Of a stretch of 64,000 bases of DNA, positions 40,647-50,286 are shown one piece after another. The stretch's first letter is position 1, and every line of letters begins with the position of its first letter. A program made the translations under genes and the position numbers. Below the pieces are notes generated by a model that searched no databases, was not told the origin of the DNA, and was given only the letters and a program-made list of their open reading frames with translations. The stretch is from an uncultured Pedobacter sp. (GTDB taxonomy: Bacteria > Bacteroidota > Bacteroidia > Sphingobacteriales > Sphingobacteriaceae). Location: assembly GCF_946480185.1 (NCBI RefSeq), contig NZ_CAMLIG010000003.1, positions 124,001-188,000 on the forward strand. The letters run 5' to 3'.

Positions 40647-41678
40647 TCAAAGCGAAGACCGCAATTTCACTTTAAACGGAACACTTAATCGTTTACAACA
40701 CCCAGATTTAACAATCTGCGCTGTTAGTGCCCCCATTTCTTTGAAATCCGTTGAAATGGTGGTTATCCCATTTAATAGGAACTTTTTCCAAGGAGTTTCA
40801 TTATAAGAAATAATGCCTACATCTTCACCGGTTTTTAAATCAAAAGACTGCACATGCTCAAGTAAGGACGCTAAGTCATCTTCCATCAGGTTAATAAAAA
40901 CTTCTCCTTTATTAATTTCCTCATCAGAAAGCTGGTTTAAAATTTTGTAAGAAAACGCGTACTGCCTGCAAAACTTTTTAAACCCATAAAGAATCTCTTT
41001 GGGATAATAGCTTCTGTTCGGAAAAATAATTTTCAGGGTATGGTATTTACTCAATTCATCTTTCAGTTCGTATAAAGCATTATAAATATCCTTTTCAAAA
41101 TTTTCATAAATAACCGAATAATCGCCAGTTACGCCCTCTATATTTTTATCTAAAAGAATTAACTTTTCTTTAGGGATGGTATTAATAATTTCATAAGCTT
41201 TCTCCCCTCCTTCAACAAAATGTGGAATAATAATGTAATGCGTATAATCTGATTTACGGTTTTGTATCAGCTTTTTAAACAATGAAAAATCATTGTTATA
41301 AATGTAAAAATCTATAAAAGTATCATCACCAAGCTCGGCAACTAAGGTGTCGTAAATGATTTTTTTATGTGTTGAAAGCTTGTTGAACAGCAAAAAAATA
41401 CGGCTATTTCTTTTTCCTCCGGGTTTGGAGATGTAATATCCTCTGCCCGGCACAGAAACAATAACGCCAATAGATTTCAAGTACTTGTAACCTTTTTCTG
41501 CGGTATCTCTTGATATCTCTAAAAGATAACTTAACTCATTGATAGACGGGAGAATATCATCTTTATTCAATTCTCCCGCCTCTACCGCAGAGATTACCGA
41601 ATCACTGAGTTGCATATATTTTGGTGTTACAGAATACTCATCTATCTGTACATATTTTAAAAACTCAGATGGCTTCAT
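40647..41678 (-). CDS. GntR-family regulator with LacI-like sensor domain
   Basis: 343 residues. The winged helix is at about 18-84 (PKYMQLSDSVISAVEAGELN, then LPSINELSYLLEISRDTAEK, then SIGVIVSVPGRGYYIS). The rest (about 90-335) resembles a periplasmic-binding-protein/LacI-type sugar sensor (RIFLLFNKLSTHKKIIYDTL, then GEDVGIISYNETPWKKFLLN, then GITTISTDFKEMGALTAQIV). It is the last gene of the minus cluster, 30 nt after GH106, so it probably senses L-rhamnose or a related sugar released by the cluster and controls it. It is a different control logic from the sigma/FecR pair of the pectin locus. Confidence 0.85.
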   Translation of the reverse strand: MKPSEFLKYVQIDEYSVTPKYMQLSDSVISAVEAGELNKDDILPSINELSYLLEISRDTAEKGYKYLKSIGVIVSVPGRGYYISKPGGKRNSRIFLLFNKLSTHKKIIYDTLVAELGDDTFIDFYIYNNDFSLFKKLIQNRKSDYTHYIIIPHFVEGGEKAYEIINTIPKEKLILLDKNIEGVTGDYSVIYENFEKDIYNALYELKDELSKYHTLKIIFPNRSYYPKEILYGFKKFCRQYAFSYKILNQLSDEEINKGEVFINLMEDDLASLLEHVQSFDLKTGEDVGIISYNETPWKKFLLNGITTISTDFKEMGALTAQIVKSGCCKRLSVPFKVKLRSSL

Positions 41679-41708
41679 AACAAACGCTAAATCAACAATG
41701 CTTTTACA

Positions 41709-44486
41709 CTATTTATAGATCTTAATTTTTACTGGCCCTTCTAATCCTGACGGCATTACCGACCAATTTGAAGCATCAAAGGGCTTATAATTAATATTTA
41801 CAAAATTAATTTCGTGATAGTTGCGCCACTGGATATTGTTTTTGTCCATGTATCTTACACGATTTGCCATTAAATTGGCCACTTCTATTTTAAGCTCGTT
41901 TTTACCGGCTTTTAAATAATTGCCTAACCTTAACTCGAAAGGAAAACTCCAAACCAAACCTAAATCCTGTCCGTTTAGCCAAACGTGGGCGCTTTCTGCA
42001 ACCTTACCTAAATCTAAAACATACGTTTCATTGGCTTGAGGTTTAAAATCAAAAGTGGTTGTATAAGTTGCCAAACCCGAAAAAGCATCTGCTTTAGCAT
42101 CATTTAAAGCTGTCCATGGTTTTAAATCTATTTTAGCATAGTCTTGAGGTTTCTCCGGACCACCTTCTCCAAAATTCAAGTCCCATTTGGTATTGATGGC
42201 AAAAGAATCAACCAAGTTATCTGTGTAAACCCATTTAGGCATATTTACTACAGCTTGGCTAACCTTTAAAATACAAGCTTCTCCCGATGCTAAAACCACT
42301 TTTGCACTTGTTCCATCTGCCTGTGGATGAAAATCGGCCAGACCGAATTTTCCGGTTTGCGGATCCATTAGCACTACGCTTTTCCCAGATTTGTTAAGCG
42401 TTAATTTTTCTGAAATGGTTTTTGCGGTATGGTTTACCAGATAATAATAGGTATCGCTACCATTAACCCTACGCAAAAACTGTAAACCACAATCTGTCAA
42501 CTGTTCTCTTCGGATATCCAAAGTGCTTAAGGCTGATTCTAAATTGGCAGATAATATGAATGAACCTTTACCAATTTTTGCTTTTTGAATCCCATTATTT
42601 TCAACAAAGTGCAATTTGCTGAGCATTATTTTCAAAGCTTTTCTTCGCTCTGCTAAACCATTTAATCCAGGTACGTCTTTAGGTAAACTTTGGAAAATAA
42701 TATTTGCGCCCTGATCTGCAAGCTTCATTAAATTTTCCAATGTTCCAATATTCATCAGATTTAACGTTGGAACTATTAACGTTTTATAGGCGCTTGCATT
42801 TGCATTTGTAATGAGGTTGCCGTTTTGTGTTTTGGTTTGTTGTATTACCTTATCCGAAACAAAATCAAGCGAATAACCTTTTTTGGTTAAGCTTTGGGCG
42901 TCTTTATAAAAAGCTGTGGGGCGCAACCAATCATTTATATCATGAACCGCTAATTGCATCATTAAACCTTTGGGATTATTCCAAACATCGTAAATAGGCC
43001 AATAAAGCAGAATTTCATTATCTGCTTTTGCACTTTGCGTAACAGACTGAACCCTGGTGATATAATCATTCAAACCCTTTAGGTGATTCCAAAAAGGATT
43101 AGCAGGAACCACGTTTGTTGATGCATAAAACAACCATCCGGGGAAAGGAACATCAGCAGGAGAATAAGTTGTACCGTGATAAAACAAATGGTTTACACCG
43201 GTTAACATCAATTGTTCTGCCTCAGGCTTCATTTGTGATAAAGAGGTCTTAAAATGCTCGGTTAGCCAAGTGAAAGTTTCTGAAGAAGCATATTTTTTCC
43301 CGTTTACATTGGCTGCAGAAGTTGCGAATTTAAACATCATCGGATCGGGATCTACATTACGTACATCTGCACTATCGCGGCGTAAACCCGGAATAGGAAA
43401 ATAACTAGAACCAAAAGTTTCGCACTCGGGAATATCAACAGCGCCGTATAAATCCAATAAATTACCCGGTGAACCGTGTGACTGATTTCTGGATAATGAG
43501 TTATACTTATGCGCCCAATTTGTCCACTCTTTAGTGAAATTGTTAAGCAACATTTCGCTCATTGTTTCACGATAATCCGATTTTAAGCGGGCAATATCAT
43601 CACTACTACTGTCTTTGGTTGTAACCAATTGCTGGATATGATCTTCTAAATTGTAACCCTTTATCGCTTTAAAATCTTTTAAAAAATTTGCCGACCACGT
43701 TGAACCATATACTTCGTAACTATCATTAAAGAATGCTCTTATTCCGGGCGATTTATTGTCGAATGCAACATCAAAACGATGTAAATACGTGTCAACTGAT
43801 GATTTGTTAAAATGATCTAAAGTAAATCCTTCGCCACCCGGCGCAGCTCTTTTTACCATTTGGCGGGTTTTTCCGTTGAAAATGGCATAAATTGTCCAAT
43901 CTCCGCTTTGTGGTTTCCAACTTAAATTACCTTGATCATCAACTTTGTTGGTAATATTTAATACTTGATGATTTGGGCCAAAAGCCATTACCTGTTGTAA
44001 AACTGCTCCTTCTTGCTTTGGCTCTTTAACCGCAATTTTTTCGGCTAAAGTTTTGTTTTTACTCACATTGTAGCTCACCACAATCAATTTGGAAGCAGCG
44101 TCTTTCGCAGTAATTTGCGGACCGCCAAAAGGCCAGCCGGTTCCGGTGTTCATATCAACACCCATATTTAGGCTTTTTCCTTTTTCTACGGTGTGGTGTA
44201 AAACTTCCATCCATTTAGGCGAAAGAAAATCGATATACCTGCTTTCAAAACCTTTCGCTCCGTAAATTGGCGTAATCTCTACACCTCCGAAACCAGCATC
44301 GTGGTATTTGGTAAGCAGTTGATCAATATTTTTATCATCAACCGCACTACCCGGCCACCACCAGCGTGTCCAAGGATGCATTTGCATTTCTGTTTTTGGC
44401 CATGGATTGCTTTGCGCAGATAGTAAATCTGCTTTAAGCATAAATGCAGAAATAAATAAAAGGGAGAATAAGGCTTTTTTGTTCAT
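41709..44486 (-). CDS. GH106 alpha-L-rhamnosidase
   Basis: 925 residues with a signal peptide ending LLSAQ (about 25). The typical GH106 N-terminus is HPWTRWWWPGSAVDDKNIDQ (37-56) and GFGGVEITPIYGAKGF, with DMNTGTGWPFGGPQIT. IRAFFNDSYEVYGSTWSANF is a barrel part with candidate acids. C-terminal beta-sandwich domains include SAHVWLNGQDLGLVWSFPF. The enzyme releases alpha-L-rhamnose from rhamnogalacturonan or other plant glycans. RhaM is encoded 29 nt upstream in the same operon, supporting rhamnose as the product. Confidence 0.93.
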   Translation of the reverse strand: MNKKALFSLLFISAFMLKADLLSAQSNPWPKTEMQMHPWTRWWWPGSAVDDKNIDQLLTKYHDAGFGGVEITPIYGAKGFESRYIDFLSPKWMEVLHHTVEKGKSLNMGVDMNTGTGWPFGGPQITAKDAASKLIVVSYNVSKNKTLAEKIAVKEPKQEGAVLQQVMAFGPNHQVLNITNKVDDQGNLSWKPQSGDWTIYAIFNGKTRQMVKRAAPGGEGFTLDHFNKSSVDTYLHRFDVAFDNKSPGIRAFFNDSYEVYGSTWSANFLKDFKAIKGYNLEDHIQQLVTTKDSSSDDIARLKSDYRETMSEMLLNNFTKEWTNWAHKYNSLSRNQSHGSPGNLLDLYGAVDIPECETFGSSYFPIPGLRRDSADVRNVDPDPMMFKFATSAANVNGKKYASSETFTWLTEHFKTSLSQMKPEAEQLMLTGVNHLFYHGTTYSPADVPFPGWLFYASTNVVPANPFWNHLKGLNDYITRVQSVTQSAKADNEILLYWPIYDVWNNPKGLMMQLAVHDINDWLRPTAFYKDAQSLTKKGYSLDFVSDKVIQQTKTQNGNLITNANASAYKTLIVPTLNLMNIGTLENLMKLADQGANIIFQSLPKDVPGLNGLAERRKALKIMLSKLHFVENNGIQKAKIGKGSFILSANLESALSTLDIRREQLTDCGLQFLRRVNGSDTYYYLVNHTAKTISEKLTLNKSGKSVVLMDPQTGKFGLADFHPQADGTSAKVVLASGEACILKVSQAVVNMPKWVYTDNLVDSFAINTKWDLNFGEGGPEKPQDYAKIDLKPWTALNDAKADAFSGLATYTTTFDFKPQANETYVLDLGKVAESAHVWLNGQDLGLVWSFPFELRLGNYLKAGKNELKIEVANLMANRVRYMDKNNIQWRNYHEINFVNINYKPFDASNWSVMPSGLEGPVKIKIYK

Positions 44487-44515
44487 GAGCTTTAAATTTT
44501 AATATTTAAAATGGA

Positions 44516-44824
44516 TTAATCCATGTGAAAAACTTGCGGTAACGAAATACTGATCGGAGAATTATCGGGGTTTGTATCCATAATATCTGCCATAAAAGCC
44601 CACCATTTTTTTACAATTTCGGTATTGCCTAAATCTTGAGATGACTGACCATTTTGTTGTTGCACCGCAAACAGTGTGTCCGTTTCTTCATCTAAAAAAA
44701 TAGTATAATCACTAACACCATTTTCTTTTAAAAGCGTTACCAATTCTGGCCAAATCTGACTGTGTCTTTTCTCGTATTCGTCTTTGAAACCAGGTTTCAA
44801 TTTCATTTTAAATGCAACTTTCAT
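44516..44824 (-). CDS. rhaM: L-rhamnose mutarotase
   Basis: 102 residues, cytosolic. Full-length match to the RhaM family: MKVAFKMKLKPGFKDEYEKR (1-20), HSQIWPELVTLL (21-32), YTIFLDEETDTLFAV, then VKKWWAFMADIMDTNPDNSP. Y17, H21, Y40, W74 and W75 line up with the residues around rhamnose in E. coli RhaM. It interconverts the alpha and beta anomers of L-rhamnose before isomerisation. Isomerase, kinase and aldolase genes are not in the window. It lies 8 nt after GH2 and 29 nt before GH106. Confidence 0.95.
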   Translation of the reverse strand: MKVAFKMKLKPGFKDEYEKRHSQIWPELVTLLKENGVSDYTIFLDEETDTLFAVQQQNGQSSQDLGNTEIVKKWWAFMADIMDTNPDNSPISISLPQVFHMD

Positions 44825-44832
44825 TTCTTGGT

Positions 44833-47781
44833 TTATGGTTTTCTGTATATTTCTGCTTCAATAATTCCTAACTGACCTTTTGCATTTGTCTGGTCGAGAC
44901 CATCATCCAGCGTTTTCCCGCCCATCTCTTTCATCAATTCTTTTCCATCTTTTTGAGCTTCACCAGCTAACATGATTTTTACCGTTTTGCCAGTAGTTGG
45001 TTTACAAACAGCAGTGAAATAACCTAAAGTTTTTTCGGTGGTAGCGTTAAAAACTAGCTTATCATCCACAAATATTTTTAAAGGATATGTTTTTGTACGG
45101 AAGCCATTCAATTTTAAAACTACTTCACTTACTTTTTCTTTATTGGCAAGAGTATAGCTGATCCAAGCGGTAGAAAGCTTTCCGTCGTTTGTCCATGCAG
45201 ATAATTCGTTATTATCAAAGCTTAATTTGGCTTTATCTTCATTAGCTCCAGCTTTTACACTTACAATAGGTAAAGCAATTCTGCTTACGGTATAAGATAC
45301 TCCTTTTGGAGTTGGTCCTCTGTCCAACCGGGAGGTTAAACCCGCATTTGGATAATCTAAAGACAAACCGTTAATTACTTTTACGGGTTTTGAAGTGATA
45401 TTTAATTCTGCCGATTTTAAACCTTCCGAACTCGCAGAAATCTTAATATCCCCGGCAATGGTTGACGAACGAACCAAAACTCTATTCACGCCACATTCTA
45501 CCGGTAAAGATTTTGACAAAATATAATTATCAGGTCCTTGGGCAATTCCTCCACGCCATTCTGCCGGGCCATCTAATTTAAAATCAATCATGTTTAAAGC
45601 CGTTGGGCAACGCTGTCCGTTTGCATCAACTACCTCAACCTGTACTAAAGCCATGTCAGCGCCATCAGCTTTTAAACCTTCTGGAGCGTTTTGAACGCTT
45701 AAACGTAAAGCAACAGGTTTTCCTGCAGTTTTTAGCGTTTGCTCAGCAAGTTTTTCGTCTTTTTCATTATAAGAAACAGCCTTTAATACGCCTGGTTGCC
45801 AAGCAACATTTTCAAAAGTGAACAAGAAATTATGGCTTCTTTTTCCGTAACCTAACGATTTGCCATTTAAAAACAATTCAACTTTATCGCCGGTAGCCAC
45901 CACATATTCATTTTTCACTACACCAGCTTTATAATTCCAGTGCCCAACAATGTGTATTCCTTTCTTATCGGGATTTACCCAGCCGTTCCACATCACTTGA
46001 TGCGCAAAAAAAGCATCTTTCGGAATACGCATCGCATCAACCTCACCACTTGTTCTGTAATTTTCCTCTCCTCTGAAATGCGTATTGGTATCAGAAAAAA
46101 CAATATTTACACCGCCAGCACTTACCCTATCGCCGGTTCCGGGGCGTTGATCGTAATATTCGGCCCAACGGATTACATCTTCAATGGTTTGAGAATCCTG
46201 GTTACGGTTATAATCGCTCGCATCCTGACCTTTATACAACGGCCCAACACCATTTTTATGGTACGGAGGCGTGAAGTCATCCCAATATTTACGCAAAGCT
46301 TCATCTCTGGAATATTCCATTGCCCAAAGCGGTTGCGTATTACTTTTATTGATGTACAACATTTCTCCACCGTACTCAGAAACCTTGCTGTCCAGCATTT
46401 CTCGGGAACCAATTGCCCTGCCGCCAAAAGGATCATATTTGTCACGAATATCCTTCATCTCTTGCATGTGTGCTTCGCTGATGGACTCGTTTCCACATTC
46501 GTAGAACAAAATACTCGGACTGTTACGGTTATAAATGATTGCGTCACGCATCAGTTCGGTACGCTGTTCCCATCTTCGGCCTTCAATATCTTTTTCCGCA
46601 TCTCCAGCCTGCATAGATTCAATTAAACCAACTCTATCACAAGATTCTACATCCTGTTTCCAAGGCGTAACATGCATCCAGCGGACTAAATTTGCATTGC
46701 TTTCTACCATTAAATGATTGCTGTAATCGCTCATCCAAGCGGGTACGCTCATTCCAACGGCTGGCCATTCGTTACTGGTCCGTTGGGCGTAACCTTTCAT
46801 CATCAAAACCCTATCGTTTAGGTAAACCATGCCTTTTTTAAATTCCGTTTTCCGGAAACCGGTTTTAGTGGCTACCTCGTCAATTACCTTATTGTTTTCC
46901 TTTAAACGGGTATAAACGGTGTATAAATAACCATAACCCCAACTCCAAAAATTAAGTTGGCTTAAAGCCGATGAAGCTTCTAAACTCACCATTTCTCCCG
47001 GATTGATGAACTGAGCTTTATTACTAAAAACCTTGATGGACTTACCTTCCAAATCTTTTACTTCTACCTCTAAAGCGATGCTTTTCTTCTCTGAGGTTTC
47101 ATTTTTAACCTGTGCGGAAGCAAAAAAATCGGCTGTACGTTTATCTATATCAATGTTTTTACTGTACAAATATGTCCCCGTGGTTTTTAGGTTGGAGTAT
47201 AAAGGTAATGTTTGGTAAACCTTGCCGGTGATGTGCAACCAAGCATTTTTTGGGATTCCTCCGTAATTGGCGTTAAAATTATTGTTGTTCCATTGCCAGG
47301 TTGAACCCGTAGCCACTTCGTGATAGTTCCATGCGTTATCCGTTTTTACAGCAATTACATTTTCTTTATCGCCAAATAAAACGTCATCGCTGATATCAAA
47401 ACCAACCGCCATTACACCATTTTCATGCCGGCCGATAAACTTACCGTTTAGGTAAAGCTCGCCACCAAAACGGACGCCTTCCATCTCTAAAAATACTTTT
47501 TTACCTTTCTGATCCGCAGGGATTTTAAAGCTCTTGCGATACCAAGCGATCCCGGTACTGTGTTCTGCAATGGGTTTTAAAAAAGCATCGTCCTCATTCC
47601 AAGCGTGAGGTAAAGTTATTTTTTTCCATTCCGAATCGCTAAAACTCGGGATTTCTGCGCCTTTTAAATCGCCAGCGTACAATTTCCAATCAGAATTGAA
47701 ATTGTACTTGACACGTTCTTGTGCTGCGGATTTTATAGAAACAAACAGAATTAATAACAGAAAAAGGTTTTTAATATTCAT
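44833..47781 (-). CDS. GH2 glycosidase, beta-galactosidase-like
   Basis: 982 residues with a signal peptide ending KSAAQ (about 21). The GH2 order is sugar-binding domain (PHAWNEDDAFLKP, GIAWYRKSFKIPADQ, GELYLNGKFIGRHENG), Ig-like domain, TIM barrel and C-terminal DUF4982-type beta domains (LRLSVQNAPEGLKADGADMA). Catalytic candidates are N431-E432 in ILFYECGNES (acid/base) and E489 in PLWAMEYSRD (nucleophile). The specificity (galactose, glucuronic acid or other) is not readable. It starts 1 nt after the GH115 stop and so belongs to the same operon. Confidence 0.9.
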   Translation of the reverse strand: MNIKNLFLLLILFVSIKSAAQERVKYNFNSDWKLYAGDLKGAEIPSFSDSEWKKITLPHAWNEDDAFLKPIAEHSTGIAWYRKSFKIPADQKGKKVFLEMEGVRFGGELYLNGKFIGRHENGVMAVGFDISDDVLFGDKENVIAVKTDNAWNYHEVATGSTWQWNNNNFNANYGGIPKNAWLHITGKVYQTLPLYSNLKTTGTYLYSKNIDIDKRTADFFASAQVKNETSEKKSIALEVEVKDLEGKSIKVFSNKAQFINPGEMVSLEASSALSQLNFWSWGYGYLYTVYTRLKENNKVIDEVATKTGFRKTEFKKGMVYLNDRVLMMKGYAQRTSNEWPAVGMSVPAWMSDYSNHLMVESNANLVRWMHVTPWKQDVESCDRVGLIESMQAGDAEKDIEGRRWEQRTELMRDAIIYNRNSPSILFYECGNESISEAHMQEMKDIRDKYDPFGGRAIGSREMLDSKVSEYGGEMLYINKSNTQPLWAMEYSRDEALRKYWDDFTPPYHKNGVGPLYKGQDASDYNRNQDSQTIEDVIRWAEYYDQRPGTGDRVSAGGVNIVFSDTNTHFRGEENYRTSGEVDAMRIPKDAFFAHQVMWNGWVNPDKKGIHIVGHWNYKAGVVKNEYVVATGDKVELFLNGKSLGYGKRSHNFLFTFENVAWQPGVLKAVSYNEKDEKLAEQTLKTAGKPVALRLSVQNAPEGLKADGADMALVQVEVVDANGQRCPTALNMIDFKLDGPAEWRGGIAQGPDNYILSKSLPVECGVNRVLVRSSTIAGDIKISASSEGLKSAELNITSKPVKVINGLSLDYPNAGLTSRLDRGPTPKGVSYTVSRIALPIVSVKAGANEDKAKLSFDNNELSAWTNDGKLSTAWISYTLANKEKVSEVVLKLNGFRTKTYPLKIFVDDKLVFNATTEKTLGYFTAVCKPTTGKTVKIMLAGEAQKDGKELMKEMGGKTLDDGLDQTNAKGQLGIIEAEIYRKP

Positions 47782-47782
47782 A

Positions 47783-50272
47783 CTAACGGATTTCCAATTG
47801 GTTAATCACAATTCCTGGATCTAATAAATAAATTTTAATGGTGTTTTTGCCTGCATGAAACTGTTGTACGGTTTTACCCGATGCAAAACCTTGCAAAACA
47901 TTTTTTTGCCAAGTGCTGTTTTCTGATTTTGGTGCGATATCAATAACCTGTGGCGCAGCGTTATTTACAGCAATTGCATAACGCACTCCTCGCCCATCAT
48001 AAACGCCTTGCGTTGGTAAACATTTAACTTCGATGGAATGTTGCCCTTCCGTTAAATCTACATTATAAGTAACAAAAGGTGCATTTTCTAAGTGACCTGC
48101 ATCAAAAGCCTCAAAGTAAAACGGCAATAAAGAAACGCTTGCATTAGAAATTCCCAAATTATTTAAAGTAGTCACCTTTGTTTTTTCAGCATCAGATTTT
48201 GTGGAAAATGCGGAGCCTTTGATAATCATAGGCGCTGGAAGCAGTTTCGCTAATAAAGGATTTTTCTTGCCTTCATCCAACATGGCTTGGGTTGCCACTT
48301 CCGGCATATCAAAAACCGGGCGTTTACGTGGACGATAATCCATAATCCCATCCCATTTACCATGAGCGATTTCCTTATTGTAAATCTTTGTTAATTCCTT
48401 TATTTTTTCAAAAGCAGCTTCAGATTTTTTTGCATAGTCCAAAGCTTCATCTTTTCCGGCTTTTGCCAAAGTGATGCTTTTTTGCGCATAAAAGATTTTT
48501 TCGTTCATGAGCGTTGCGCCCATTACCGGATAATAAATCATTTCAAAATACGCATCCTGCAAACGGGCTGGGATTTTACTTTTTAAAGTTGCTGCTTTTT
48601 TAGCAAGCTCTTGGTAAGCTTGCAAACGTTGGTCAACTTGGTAATAGGGAAAATTGATATAAGGTAAATGCTCTGGTTTACCGGAAGCAGCCAAAGTATA
48701 ATATTCGTTTTTTATAGCAGCAATAGTCTCGGCAAATTCATCACCGAAGGTTTCCTTTGCCCAAGAAAGCGTATAAAGATTTGCATTTTCTGGCTTCCAT
48801 TTATCCACATCCCAAGCTAAATCCATTGAAAACTGTATTTCCAATTCGGCTGGTTTAATATCGCCTACGTTAATTACCCAAAGCTTTTTGGCATCATAAG
48901 CATAAGCTTTTGAAAGCTCATAAGAGATCAAAGTTGGCGACGTACTGGTTAACCACAAATAATCCTGAGGGCTTCCCCAATAAGAAATATGGTAATAAAC
49001 ACCGCTTCCGCCGATGCGTTTTTGTTCTTCGGGGTTAGAAAGCTGGCGCACATAGCCGTGGTTGTCATCTGCCCAAACAATAGTTACATCATCGGGCAAA
49101 TTTAAACCCATGCGATAAAGCGTGAGCACTTCTTTGTAAGGACAAAATATTTGAGGGATTTGACTTACGTCTTTTGTGAAATTTTCTTTAAAAAGCTGAC
49201 GCTGATTTTGAATCACCTCATCTAAAAGTTTCAATTTTCCTTTGGGGTCTTTTGGGCCAGGCATGCTCCCATCGTGAATGCCACGCATCCCAATGGTATA
49301 AACAGATTCGTAATTACGACTCTGCTTTAATCGATCTGTCCAATATTGATCAATTTCTGCCTTGTTTAAATCGTAACGCCATTCACCAGGTTTTTTACCG
49401 TACTCGTTTTCAAAATTTTCGCTCCATTCAAAAACATTGTTGCGCAACATAGGCTCGCAATGGCTTGAACCAACCACAATTGCATATTTATCTGCCATTA
49501 CCGGATCCATTGGGTAATGATAAAACGCTTTTGTTGACGGATGCATGGCAGGCCAAATGTAATTGGCTTTTAAGCGCAACAGCAGTTCGAAAATTTTTGT
49601 GTAGGTTTTTGGACCGATGTCTTTGATATCGGTATCCATGTTTTTGGCAGCCCAAGGCTGTAAACCCCAATCTTCATCATTTAAGAAAATCCCTCTATAT
49701 TGCACCGAAGGCGACTGAATAATTGGTTTTCCACCGGCTAAATACAGGTTATCTTGATGTTTTGGGTTAACATCTGCCCACCAAATCCAAGGCGAAACGC
49801 CCAACATCCGCGAAAGCGTAAACACCCCAAAAGATGTCCCTCTTCTATCGCTACCTGCAATAACCAATGCCTGTTTCACGCCTTTTAAAGGTTCATTAAC
49901 CAAAGTGATTTGAAATTCCTCCCATTTATTGGCAGAAATTGGATTTATTTTTTTTGAGGCAATAAGCTGATCAATTAATTGAGATTTACCAACGGTTCCT
50001 ACAATTACAGCGTAAGCTTGATTTGGCTTATTGCTGATATCAACTTTAGGTTTTATTCCGGTTATTTTTTCTATATCGCTGGCAAAAGCGTTGGCAACAA
50101 CTTCGGCATCTTTTCCATCATAATAAATAGTTGCTGATTTTTTTTGATGCACCAATGGAAAATTGTTTTCACTGAATGTATCGGCAACACGCAAGGTATT
50201 TACATTTTGCTGTGCAAATAGGTTGCCGGCAACAAAAATAATAGCGAATAAAAAACTACTGATATGTTTCAA
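47783..50272 (-). CDS. GH115 alpha-glucuronidase
   Basis: 829 residues. The start codon is TTG at 50272: no in-frame ATG precedes it, and the residues after it form a clear signal peptide (KHISSFLFAIIFVAGNLFAQ). GH115 marks are VIVGTVGKSQLID, GSDRRGTSFGVFTLSRMLGV, SVQYRGIFLNDEDWGLQPWA, RLKANYIWPAMHPSTKAFYH, GSSHCEPMLRN and TIVWADDNHGYVRQLSNPEE. The C-terminal domain ends the protein. The family removes alpha-1,2-linked (4-O-methyl)glucuronic acid, first described on xylan, but such enzymes also occur in loci for other glucuronidated glycans. Next to GH106 and GH105 the target is more likely a rhamnose- and uronic-acid-containing glycan than xylan. Confidence 0.92.
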   Translation of the reverse strand: MKHISSFLFAIIFVAGNLFAQQNVNTLRVADTFSENNFPLVHQKKSATIYYDGKDAEVVANAFASDIEKITGIKPKVDISNKPNQAYAVIVGTVGKSQLIDQLIASKKINPISANKWEEFQITLVNEPLKGVKQALVIAGSDRRGTSFGVFTLSRMLGVSPWIWWADVNPKHQDNLYLAGGKPIIQSPSVQYRGIFLNDEDWGLQPWAAKNMDTDIKDIGPKTYTKIFELLLRLKANYIWPAMHPSTKAFYHYPMDPVMADKYAIVVGSSHCEPMLRNNVFEWSENFENEYGKKPGEWRYDLNKAEIDQYWTDRLKQSRNYESVYTIGMRGIHDGSMPGPKDPKGKLKLLDEVIQNQRQLFKENFTKDVSQIPQIFCPYKEVLTLYRMGLNLPDDVTIVWADDNHGYVRQLSNPEEQKRIGGSGVYYHISYWGSPQDYLWLTSTSPTLISYELSKAYAYDAKKLWVINVGDIKPAELEIQFSMDLAWDVDKWKPENANLYTLSWAKETFGDEFAETIAAIKNEYYTLAASGKPEHLPYINFPYYQVDQRLQAYQELAKKAATLKSKIPARLQDAYFEMIYYPVMGATLMNEKIFYAQKSITLAKAGKDEALDYAKKSEAAFEKIKELTKIYNKEIAHGKWDGIMDYRPRKRPVFDMPEVATQAMLDEGKKNPLLAKLLPAPMIIKGSAFSTKSDAEKTKVTTLNNLGISNASVSLLPFYFEAFDAGHLENAPFVTYNVDLTEGQHSIEVKCLPTQGVYDGRGVRYAIAVNNAAPQVIDIAPKSENSTWQKNVLQGFASGKTVQQFHAGKNTIKIYLLDPGIVINQLEIR

Positions 50273-50286
50273 AACTGTTGTTTTTG

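Noticed and set aside
45940..46626. 228-codon open frame on the plus strand inside the GH2 gene
   Set aside because: It lies wholly antisense to a well-supported GH2 coding region, its translation matches no domain I recognise and it has no plausible start context. It is a shadow frame.
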